31,859 nt of DNA from CAZAGT01 sp964484515. Its GTDB lineage: Bacteria > Desulfobacterota > DSM-4660 > Desulfatiglandales > HGW-15. The notes beneath the pieces are model-generated. The model searched no databases. It worked only from the letters and a program-made list of their open reading frames with translations, and was not told the origin of the DNA. The stretch is taken from positions 1 through 31,859 of the forward strand of contig CAZAGT010000012.1 in the NCBI GenBank assembly GCA_964484515.1. Direction: 5' to 3'. Numbering within the stretch: position 1 is the stretch's first letter; every line of letters starts with the position of its first letter. Shown here piece after piece: positions 8,559 through 15,797 of the stretch. The translations under genes were made by a program, and so were the position numbers.

Positions 8559-9614
8559 TCAGGCCGTCAGGTTAAGGGGCTTCATTGAGGTGCGCTCAGG
8601 GTTGGAGGTGGTCCTCAGATTGACAAGGCATTCCGGATCTGGCTTCCGGATGTCGTGATAGGTGTGATAGGCCATGGCAGGGCATCCTCCGCGGCAATCC
8701 TCGTAGCGCACGCATGTTTGACAGGACGTCATATCAAGATCCCGAAACTGTTGCAGGATGGGTGATCGACGCCAGAGGAGGCTTAAGGACTCGTGACGGA
8801 CGTTGCCCGCCAGAAAAGGGGACTCCTGCAAAAAGGCGCAGGGGTACAAGTCTCCCGTCGGTGAAATGCAGCACGTCATCTTGGCCGCGCCACACATATC
8901 CAGGCCCTTGTTACGCCGCTTTTCAGAGGTGAGACAGAAGAAGGAGTCGCCGGTCCGCACCATGTCATGGGCCTCCAGCCATTCCGCAAAGATCTCCAGC
9001 TGTTCATGGTCCGGCCCGATAGAATCCTTGCTGAGCCTACCCCTTCCGGAAGGCCGGAATCGGGAGACGCGAAGCTCGGCGCCGTACCCCTTCGCCAAGG
9101 CCCGCAGCGCCTCCAACTGAAGAAAATTGAGACGCGTCAAAACCGTGTTCACACTAAACTTGACTCCCCAACGTGCAAGGCAATCCATCGCAGCCACGAC
9201 CGCGCGGTAGGTGCCTTCACCCCTGATGCGATCGTTCACATCGGAAGTGGCACCGTCCAGGCTCACCTGAAGGTAAAGGAGATCCAGTTCGGATAACGAC
9301 TTGGCCAAATCGTCATCAACCATGATTCCATTCGTACTGACGCAGGTCACTAGTCCCTTTTCATGGGCATGGGTCAGCAGATCGAAGAAATCCTCCCTCA
9401 AAAAAGGCTCTCCGCCCCCGATGTTGACCTGAAAGACCTTACACGAGATCAATTGATCGATGAGCCTTTTGCACTCCGCGGTGCTCATCTCATCGTTGTC
9501 AGCGAGACCTGCGTTTGACAGACAATGAGTGCAACGGAGGTTACATCTCAACGTGATCTCCCACGTGACGTTGACCGGCGCCCGAAGGCCTTTGCGGGCC
9601 ATCTCGGCACCCAT
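8559..9614 (-). CDS. mftC: Mycofactocin maturase-like radical SAM/SPASM protein (MftC-like)
   Basis: A 351-residue radical SAM protein. The SAM-binding cluster is Cys24-x3-Cys28-x2-Cys31, with GGGEP at 66-70. The C-terminal third is a SPASM domain with many Cys (DMCGAAKMTCC, YPCAF, CQTCVRYEDCRGGC). The opening LRAPVNVTWE, the stretch F-Q-V-N-I-G-G-G-E-P and RFRPSGRG closely follow my memory of mycobacterial MftC, which decarboxylates and cross-links the C-terminal Val-Tyr of the MftA peptide to make pre-mycofactocin. AAGGAG lies 8 nt upstream of the ATG at 9614; the GTG just before it is possible. The MftF-like gene sits directly upstream in the same direction, which supports the call. MftC needs a PqqD-like partner (MftB) and a precursor (MftA); neither gene is seen in the window. 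Confidence 0.85.
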   Translation of the reverse strand: MGAEMARKGLRAPVNVTWEITLRCNLRCTHCLSNAGLADNDEMSTAECKRLIDQLISCKVFQVNIGGGEPFLREDFFDLLTHAHEKGLVTCVSTNGIMVDDDLAKSLSELDLLYLQVSLDGATSDVNDRIRGEGTYRAVVAAMDCLARWGVKFSVNTVLTRLNFLQLEALRALAKGYGAELRVSRFRPSGRGRLSKDSIGPDHEQLEIFAEWLEAHDMVRTGDSFFCLTSEKRRNKGLDMCGAAKMTCCISPTGDLYPCAFLQESPFLAGNVRHESLSLLWRRSPILQQFRDLDMTSCQTCVRYEDCRGGCPAMAYHTYHDIRKPDPECLVNLRTTSNPERTSMKPLNLTA

Positions 9615-9687
9615 CACACCGACTCCTTTTCTATTGCAGCATTGCCGGGAATTCGAAACGTACGCATGTCAAATCATATGAGTTCAT

Positions 9688-11205
9688 TCAAGACGTTGAA
9701 CTGATGCGCCTGAAAACGACCCTGGGGATCACCGGGTTGAAGCAGAGCGCCTTTAAGCACCCCCACCACACGCCTGCCTGATAGGAAAGTTGCTCCAGCG
9801 AATGATGCCAGAGGAAGACCGGAAGATGGAGATCGGCTCGCTTCACACAGAAATCAACGGTCCCCGTTAGAAGATGCATGCCCAAGACGATTGCGCCCGC
9901 GACGGGCGAGACCACAAAGATCAGCGGGCTCCAGAGGAGGTAGTACCGCGAGACAAAGGCGCTGATTTGGTACAGGAACGCGAAATAACTCCTGATGATG
10001 GCAACCCGTAATGTGCCTTTTCGAAATGGGATCTCCTTTTTCTTGAGTCGTCGTGATCGGAGATGGCTATCCGCCAGCAAGACCACGCCGGCAAGGCCAA
10101 GAAGCGGAATGACCGCTGAGAAGAGCGCCATTGCGATGATCCCCCAGAATGCGGCACTCCCTAATGGAAATGGGAGCTGCTTGATCCGTTTGCGATGCAG
10201 TTGCTGAAGCACCGGCTCTGACGTCCCGTATTCGAAGCGTCTGGCACAAAAGCTCCTCAATCGGTTGCGGTGCCTATGATACACCACGCCGAAGGGCCTG
10301 TACTCGATCTGGTATCCCGCATCGCGAAGTCTCCAGCTAAGGTCGACATCTTCCCCCACATGCAAATCTTCTCGAAAGCCACCCAGTTTCAGGAACGGCT
10401 CACGCCTCACAAGCAGGTTGCAGGACGGCACATAGAAAAAGGGTTCGTTGCCGGTTGAACGTCGCGGCCTGAATCCCAGATGGAGGGAAGACTTCACCTT
10501 CTCGTACCGATCGAGGGTACTCCCCTCAAGCTCGGACTCTACCAGCCCCCCCACAGCAGCAAGCGAACGGTCCCTGAAACAGGGAACCAACTCGGACAGC
10601 CAGTCCGGATGGACCCGGCAGTCCGAATCGACAAAGGCTACTATTTCCCCCTTGCTCTCCCGGGCCGCCAGGTTACGACAGTGAGAGGCTTGCTTGCGCT
10701 CGCTCATGGTCATACGCTTCACTGGGAAGCGGGATATCACCTCGGGGGTGGCGTCCCGCGATGCGTCGTCGACGACGATGATCTCGAGTCTCTCACGAGG
10801 ATAGCGAAGCTGCAGCAGGGCACGCAGACAGGCCTCGATATCGGTCGGACGATTCCTGACCGGGACGATCACGGATACCAGCGGATGGGTCTTCATACAC
10901 GCGAAACCCCTCCGCTCCAAAATCCCTTCTCGGACCAACCCGTCAAGGAAGAGTTCCACTTTTTCCGGCTCCTGTTGCCCCGTCCCGGCCGCCAGGTTCT
11001 CAACGGGTACAAACGATCCTTCCCTGAGCAGGCCTACGGCGGACGACCAGTAGGGATTCAACCGAATCGCCCTGAACGGAAAACCGAGGACAAGAATGAC
11101 GCCGGCATTGTTCTGATGGCAGGTGACCGATTCTCGCATCCGATAGCTCAAGGGGAGCTTGCGAGAAAAGAAGTCGGATCCACTCGGTCGCCTCTTAATG
11201 GTCAT
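9688..11205 (-). CDS. mftF: Mycofactocin glycosyltransferase-like protein (MftF-like): PqqD-like domain + GT2 + membrane segments
   Basis: This 505-residue protein has three parts. Residues about 18-100 look like a PqqD/MftB-type peptide-binding domain (F-R-A-I-R-L-N-P-Y followed by a helical region ending VREGILERRG). Residues about 109-345 are a family 2 glycosyltransferase with I-V-V-D-D-A-S, the metal-binding V-D-S-D at 192-195 and G-E-D-V-D at 284-288. Hydrophobic segments lie near 350-378 and 425-447. MftF adds a beta-1,4-glucose chain to the matured mycofactocin core. The ATG overlaps the stop of EtfB2 (ATGA), so the two are translationally coupled. The N-terminal PqqD-like part is also seen in actinobacterial MftF, so it is not a new fusion, but it may matter more here because no separate mftB is visible. 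Confidence 0.82.
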   Translation of the reverse strand: MTIKRRPSGSDFFSRKLPLSYRMRESVTCHQNNAGVILVLGFPFRAIRLNPYWSSAVGLLREGSFVPVENLAAGTGQQEPEKVELFLDGLVREGILERRGFACMKTHPLVSVIVPVRNRPTDIEACLRALLQLRYPRERLEIIVVDDASRDATPEVISRFPVKRMTMSERKQASHCRNLAARESKGEIVAFVDSDCRVHPDWLSELVPCFRDRSLAAVGGLVESELEGSTLDRYEKVKSSLHLGFRPRRSTGNEPFFYVPSCNLLVRREPFLKLGGFREDLHVGEDVDLSWRLRDAGYQIEYRPFGVVYHRHRNRLRSFCARRFEYGTSEPVLQQLHRKRIKQLPFPLGSAAFWGIIAMALFSAVIPLLGLAGVVLLADSHLRSRRLKKKEIPFRKGTLRVAIIRSYFAFLYQISAFVSRYYLLWSPLIFVVSPVAGAIVLGMHLLTGTVDFCVKRADLHLPVFLWHHSLEQLSYQAGVWWGCLKALCFNPVIPRVVFRRISSTS

Positions 11206-12059
11206 CTTTCAGATTCCAACAAACCATGTTCTTTTAGAAACGATATGATTCCCTCGACCTGAGAGTCCACTTCGTCCCTCAACATGAGACCCTTCTTCGC
11301 AACCCGGCTGCCACCCAGAAGCTGCTCGATGCGCTCATCGGCGGCTAGCCGACTATCCGGCTCGGGGACCCGCTTGGGTCGCGGTCGCGGCGGCGATACG
11401 CCGCTTATGAGGACCTTACCCGGATTCGACAGCTCACGGTAAGCCAACTCCTTGATGGGCGCCAGCGCGGCCCTCTGCCTCTGATCATAGGTCGGGAGGC
11501 GCGGCATCCGGTCGCCGAGATCCACACTCAACACCGCCGGAAGCGAACACTCCACGACTTCCCTGGTGCCTTTGGCAGCCCTACGCTCAGCCTGAAGAGG
11601 GCCCTCGTCGCTGATGATCTCCAGCTTGATCACGGAGGATATGAACGGGAGCGCGAGACGATGGGCAAGGAAGGCCCCTACCTGTCCATTCTGTCGATCC
11701 AAAGATTCCTTACCACAAAAAACGAGACTTGGTCTCATGTCTTTGATGGCATGCGCCAGGATACCCGACTTTCCCCACGGATCGATGGCTTCGTTCCCCT
11801 CGATCCGATACAGGTCATCGGCGCCCATGGCCAGACATCGACGCAACTCCTTCTCGGCCGTAAGAGGACCAAGGGTCAGGAGGATGATCTCCGCACCACC
11901 TAGCAGTTCCTTTGCGCACAAAGCGACTTCTACGGCCGCTTCGTCGTAAAGATTGATCCTGTGAACTCGGTCCTCGGCCGCGATGAAGTGCTTGTCTGGG
12001 TCTAGACCCGTCCTCGTGTAGGTATGGCATATCTGCTTGACACAAACAACAATTCTCAT
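11202..12059 (-). CDS. etfB: Electron transfer flavoprotein beta subunit (EtfB2), mft-operon type
   Basis: This 285-residue ETF-beta is somewhat longer than EtfB1 (264). It shows the N-terminal V-C-V-K-Q motif, L-R-R-C-L-A-M-G-A-D and the nucleotide-binding stretch C-G-K-E-S-L-D-R-Q-N-G-Q-V-G. The core is therefore kept but the loop differs clearly from the GDTAQVGP form of EtfB1, so it is not a recent duplicate. Its alpha partner EtfA2 is encoded in the same operon but is separated from it by the cytochrome and FeS oxidoreductase genes, which is unusual because etfB and etfA are normally adjacent. The end overlaps the start of the MftF-like gene. Confidence 0.88.
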   Translation of the reverse strand: MRIVVCVKQICHTYTRTGLDPDKHFIAAEDRVHRINLYDEAAVEVALCAKELLGGAEIILLTLGPLTAEKELRRCLAMGADDLYRIEGNEAIDPWGKSGILAHAIKDMRPSLVFCGKESLDRQNGQVGAFLAHRLALPFISSVIKLEIISDEGPLQAERRAAKGTREVVECSLPAVLSVDLGDRMPRLPTYDQRQRAALAPIKELAYRELSNPGKVLISGVSPPRPRPKRVPEPDSRLAADERIEQLLGGSRVAKKGLMLRDEVDSQVEGIISFLKEHGLLESER

Positions 12060-12088
12060 TCGTCTCTCTTCTACAAAACGCTCAATGG

Positions 12089-13978
12089 CTATGCCAAAGA
12101 GGAGGCCACGAGTTCAATAAGATCCATTGGGCGGGGTGGTCTCTCCATGTCAAGGGAGTTCATTCCGTCCTCGAGCATGGTCAAACAGTAGGGACAAGCC
12201 GTACCGACGAGTCCTACACCGGCGCGCGTTATTTCATCCGCGCGGGCCCTGTTGATCGGACTCCCCAAAGCCTCGTGGAGCCACATCCTTCCCCCACCGC
12301 CGCCACAGCAGAAACCGTGCTCGCGGCTGCGTGGCAACTCCTTGAGCCTCAGCCCGGGAATGCCCCGAACGATGTCTCTGAGGGGATCATAGATACCATT
12401 GGCGCGCCCCAGGTAACAGGGGTCCTGCAGGGCGAGGCTTTGGTTGATCGGGTAGCGGAGCTCAATCTGTTTCTCCTCGATCAGACGGGCCACGAACTCG
12501 CTGGCGTGCCAAACCCTGAACTCACCTCCGCGATGCGGATACTCGTTCTTGAGTGTATTGAAGCAATGGGGGCACATCGTAATGATCCTACCCACATCGT
12601 AGCTTCTGAGGCGTTCGGTATTGCGATGCGCCAGATCCATGAAAAGAGACTCTTCACCCATCCGCCTGACGGGATCACCACAGCAGAGTTCCTCTTTCCC
12701 CAAGATGGCAAATTCAACTCGAGCTGCCTTGAGGATCTTTACCAGGGCCCTGGACACCTCTTGATATCTGGGATGAAACGCCCCGGCGCACCCAACCCAA
12801 AGAAGCACGTCTTTGGGCGAATCCTCACCCCTCAGGGTAACGCCCCTTTGAAAGGCCCAGTCCGCCCTGTGCGCGATCCCCTTTCCGTAAACGTCGCCGT
12901 ATATCTCCAGGTTCCGCAACATGGTCCTCGCTTCCTGGGGGAACCGGGCCTGGTTCATCACCTGATATCGTCTCATAGCAACGATCTTGTCCAAAGGTTC
13001 GATCAGGACAGGACAATGTTCGACACACGCCAGGCACGTCGTGCAGGACCAAAGCTCTTCGGCCGTAACCGCGTCGTGGAGGAGTAGTTCGCGATCGGCC
13101 GCAGCGCTTTTTCGTCCTGTCGAGATGGACAACTGGCTGTATATGTCCTGCATCACCTTCCGGGGTGATAGGGGTTTGGCGGTCAGAAAGGCCGGACAAT
13201 TCTCTTCGCAACGACCGCAGGAAACGCACGCCTCCGCTTCAAGTCGTTGCTTCCATGTAAGATCATGGGCGGTCCCTGCACCGTGGGGCCCGTCCCCCAG
13301 GGAGCTCTCTCGCAATTCACCGCGGTGTCCTCTTCTCCTCAAATAGACGTTCGCGGAGGCCGCGGCCAGGTGCCGCATAAAGGTAAACGGCAGAGCGGCC
13401 AAAAAGCATAGTACCAGCAGAAAGTGGAACCGAATCAGGAGTTGCATCCCAATGGGCGAACCGGGCAGGGCAAGCGAAAACAACCAGCCTACGGGGGATG
13501 ACCATGAGGACTCCGGTTGTACGAGGCTGAGGCGAACCCCTTCGGCCAAAAATCCGGTGACCGCAATCCCGAGCAAAAGGAGCATCGGCACGATGGTTCT
13601 TCTCGGGGACCTCGGTTCCGAGATGATTATCCGTCTGACCAAAAAGAACAAAATACCGACCATCATCACCGTGCCCAATAGGTCCGTCAGCAGGGAGAGC
13701 AACCGAGCGGGTAATCGGGGCAAGGTCAAACCCGTTTGGGCGAGGACCACAATGATCAAGATGACGAGAAAGCCTGAGAATATCAGGTGATGAGCAATCC
13801 CCACGTATCGTCTCTGCCGGATCTTCTTATGACCGATGAGGTAACCGACCAACCCGGACAGGTCCTTCGCAGCCCGCTCTGACCTTCCCGCCCGCATGAT
13901 CGCAAGGCGTCTCGCCAGTCCGATCCCCAAAAGGAGTGCGGCAACAGCTATCAGCAGTAAATCAAAAGCAGTCAGCAA
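12089..13978 (-). CDS. Membrane ETF:quinone oxidoreductase-type protein (haem b domain + 2x[4Fe-4S] + two CCG domains)
   Basis: This 629-residue protein is of the EtfD/HdrD-like type. About five hydrophobic helices fill residues 5-200, with His63/64, His185 and His203 as haem b ligand candidates. Two ferredoxin clusters follow (C251VSCGRCEENC261 and C312-C322 region). The C-terminal half has two CCG domains, with Cys397, Cys432-433, Cys469 and Cys472, then Cys521, Cys557-558, Cys595 and Cys598. Such proteins take electrons from ETF and reduce menaquinone at the membrane. The start is a TTG at 13978, chosen because AGAGGAAA, inside the end of the cytochrome gene, sits just upstream; only 3 bases separate the two genes. 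Here the next electron acceptor could be the heptahaem cytochrome encoded immediately upstream. Confidence 0.9.
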   Translation of the reverse strand: MLTAFDLLLIAVAALLLGIGLARRLAIMRAGRSERAAKDLSGLVGYLIGHKKIRQRRYVGIAHHLIFSGFLVILIIVVLAQTGLTLPRLPARLLSLLTDLLGTVMMVGILFFLVRRIIISEPRSPRRTIVPMLLLLGIAVTGFLAEGVRLSLVQPESSWSSPVGWLFSLALPGSPIGMQLLIRFHFLLVLCFLAALPFTFMRHLAAASANVYLRRRGHRGELRESSLGDGPHGAGTAHDLTWKQRLEAEACVSCGRCEENCPAFLTAKPLSPRKVMQDIYSQLSISTGRKSAAADRELLLHDAVTAEELWSCTTCLACVEHCPVLIEPLDKIVAMRRYQVMNQARFPQEARTMLRNLEIYGDVYGKGIAHRADWAFQRGVTLRGEDSPKDVLLWVGCAGAFHPRYQEVSRALVKILKAARVEFAILGKEELCCGDPVRRMGEESLFMDLAHRNTERLRSYDVGRIITMCPHCFNTLKNEYPHRGGEFRVWHASEFVARLIEEKQIELRYPINQSLALQDPCYLGRANGIYDPLRDIVRGIPGLRLKELPRSREHGFCCGGGGGRMWLHEALGSPINRARADEITRAGVGLVGTACPYCLTMLEDGMNSLDMERPPRPMDLIELVASSLA

Positions 13979-13981
13979 GCG

Positions 13982-14782
13982 CTATTTCCTCTTTTTCGCG
14001 CGCGCGTTGAACCTCTGAATAAGGAGCTTGATTCCGTAGCATAATAGAAGCGCTAGAGAGAATTGGTAAACCATGGCCGATGCGTATGTGGCGGGCTGTT
14101 CGCGCAGATCGGCCTTTGGATGGATGCGGCCCAGCAAGGCTCCGTGACCCTCTGGCGTGAGGTGGCATTTGTAACAGGTCTGCTCATCGATATTCCCGGA
14201 TTCTCCGTGGGCGCCCGCGCCCTGATGACAACCCAGGCAGTTGGTCGCGTCGTAGGACCCGCTGAAGTCCTGCTTCGGGTGCGATTTGATCCGTACTGAG
14301 GGAAGCCACGTCAAGTAATCCACCCCGCCGGACTCCACAGGGTGGCAAGCACCGCACGTCTCCCTGAGATTGCTTGGATGGACAGAGGAGGACGTCTCAT
14401 CCTTTTCAAGGATGCGATGGCTGGTGTGGCATGAGTGGCACTGAGGCCGGTCATTGCTGGCGGTCCTTGATCCGTGGCGATTCACCTGGTCATGGCACTG
14501 GCCGCAATCCACGGTTCCGCTGCCGGGTTCATACTGGTGACCATCGTCCTCGACCCCTTGATGGCAGTCCTGACATCCGATCGATTCGCGACCGTGCACC
14601 GACGTCTCAAAGTCCGCGACTACGATCTGAAGAGCACTCCCATCTCCTCCCTCTGCGTGACACGCAATACAGTCTTGCGTCGAATAGGCCCAAACAGGAT
14701 CATCCCCCGAGACCGCAAAGAAGAGACAGCCCCATGTGAGACCGACCCTGAAAAGAAATCGAAATGACAACTCAAGCCTCAT
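13982..14782 (-). CDS. Seven-haem c-type cytochrome with C-terminal membrane anchor
   Basis: From the ATG at 14782 the protein has 266 residues; a GTG at 14791 is a second option (both near GTGAGG). An N-terminal hydrophobic stretch ending near V-W-A looks like a signal peptide, so the haem part should be outside the cytoplasm. Seven CxxCH motifs are present: CIACH, CQDCH, CGQCH, CHSCH, CGACH, CLGCH and CYKCH. One hydrophobic helix near the C terminus (about A-S-A-M-V-Y to L-L-I-Q-R) anchors it. Its start overlaps the end of EtfA2 and its stop is 3 bases before the membrane FeS protein. It is probably a quinol-oxidising or electron-storing partner of that protein. I do not recognise a named family such as NrfH or OmcA. 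Confidence 0.9.
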   Translation of the reverse strand: MRLELSFRFLFRVGLTWGCLFFAVSGDDPVWAYSTQDCIACHAEGGDGSALQIVVADFETSVHGRESIGCQDCHQGVEDDGHQYEPGSGTVDCGQCHDQVNRHGSRTASNDRPQCHSCHTSHRILEKDETSSSVHPSNLRETCGACHPVESGGVDYLTWLPSVRIKSHPKQDFSGSYDATNCLGCHQGAGAHGESGNIDEQTCYKCHLTPEGHGALLGRIHPKADLREQPATYASAMVYQFSLALLLCYGIKLLIQRFNARAKKRK

Positions 14783-15797
14783 CAGCCTCACCGGCTCGCA
14801 GTTCCTTTAGACGCTTGATCAAAGCAGGCAACAACTCGTGGACATCGGCGATGACCCCAAGATCCGCAAAGCGAAAGATCCTCGCCTGCGGGTCCGTGTT
14901 GACGGCGATCACGAGCTGTGACCTTTCCATTCCGGCCGTATATTCGTTGGCACCGGATATCCCGCAGTTGAAAATCAGCCGGGGGGTAACCGTCTTGCCG
15001 GTCTGACCGATCTGTAGCTCAAAGGGGAGTATCTTCCAATCTATCACGGGCCGTGTACCGCCAACCGAACCGCCGATGCTCCGGGCCAGCTCGTATACCG
15101 GCTCGAACGATTCAGCTTTACCCATGCCGCGTCCCCCGGCGACGATGATATCGGCATCCTCGAGGGCCAAAGACTCCGGGTCCGCCTCCCGCACCTTGAC
15201 CAATTTGGTCCTGAGCTCTTCCACTGGGACCTTTATGAATTCGATACGCAACTCGAGGTCGACCCCCACGCGGGGTTCGTCAGGGGTCAGAACGCCGGGC
15301 ACAAAGGTGACAATATGAGGTCCCCCGTCATTGGTGAATCGAACCTCTTCGAACAAGTATCCGTTCGATACCGGTCGAGTGGCATAGGCATCTCCGCCGC
15401 GCCCGATGCCAAGATCCACGGCCCTCGTGACAAGGGAACTCTCCAGGGCGGCAGCCAGTCGCGGCGCCAGGTCCGCTGTTTCGGGGGTATGCCCCATAAG
15501 AACGTAGGTAGGGCTGTGTTTACGAAGCAGTCTGCGAATGATCTCGGCATTCAACTCTCCCTGGTATCGAGTCAAGGCCTCGTCTCTCACATAGATGACG
15601 GCATCGACGCCGTACGACCCCAACTCGGCCAGGTCCCCATCGGAATCTACCCCCATTCCGACGGCGACCACTTTTCCCTTGGCGCCTAAGTGCGCAAGGA
15701 GACGCCGGGCCTCGGCTGCAAGCCCTCGGGTGAGCTCGTCGGTCGGCTTCCTTTCAGGCTGAATCAGGATCCAGATCGTCTCGAGTCCCGTCTTCAT
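14772..15797 (-). CDS. etfA: Electron transfer flavoprotein alpha subunit (EtfA2), mft-operon type
   Basis: This 341-residue ETF-alpha lacks the N-terminal ferredoxin part that EtfA1 has. FAD-binding motifs are present: GGRGMG (221-226), GTRPVIDW (247-254) and QIGQTGKTVTP (262-272). The next motif reads GISGANEYTAG, so Tyr286 replaces the His that follows GISGxIQ in canonical ETF-alpha and in EtfA1. In human ETF that His contacts the FAD and tunes its semiquinone, so the flavin potential may differ here. The ATG at 15797 overlaps the stop of the upstream OYE gene by 4 bases, with GGAAGG 5 nt upstream. It pairs with EtfB2 three genes later. Confidence 0.9.
   Translation of the reverse strand: MKTGLETIWILIQPERKPTDELTRGLAAEARRLLAHLGAKGKVVAVGMGVDSDGDLAELGSYGVDAVIYVRDEALTRYQGELNAEIIRRLLRKHSPTYVLMGHTPETADLAPRLAAALESSLVTRAVDLGIGRGGDAYATRPVSNGYLFEEVRFTNDGGPHIVTFVPGVLTPDEPRVGVDLELRIEFIKVPVEELRTKLVKVREADPESLALEDADIIVAGGRGMGKAESFEPVYELARSIGGSVGGTRPVIDWKILPFELQIGQTGKTVTPRLIFNCGISGANEYTAGMERSQLVIAVNTDPQARIFRFADLGVIADVHELLPALIKRLKELRAGEADEA

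Noticed and set aside
8559..9614. Radical SAM protein as PqqE or a heme d1/anaerobic sulfatase-type SPASM enzyme
   Set aside because: The N-terminal LRAPVNVTWE, the RFRPSGRG segment and the neighbouring MftF-like and OYE genes fit MftC much better.
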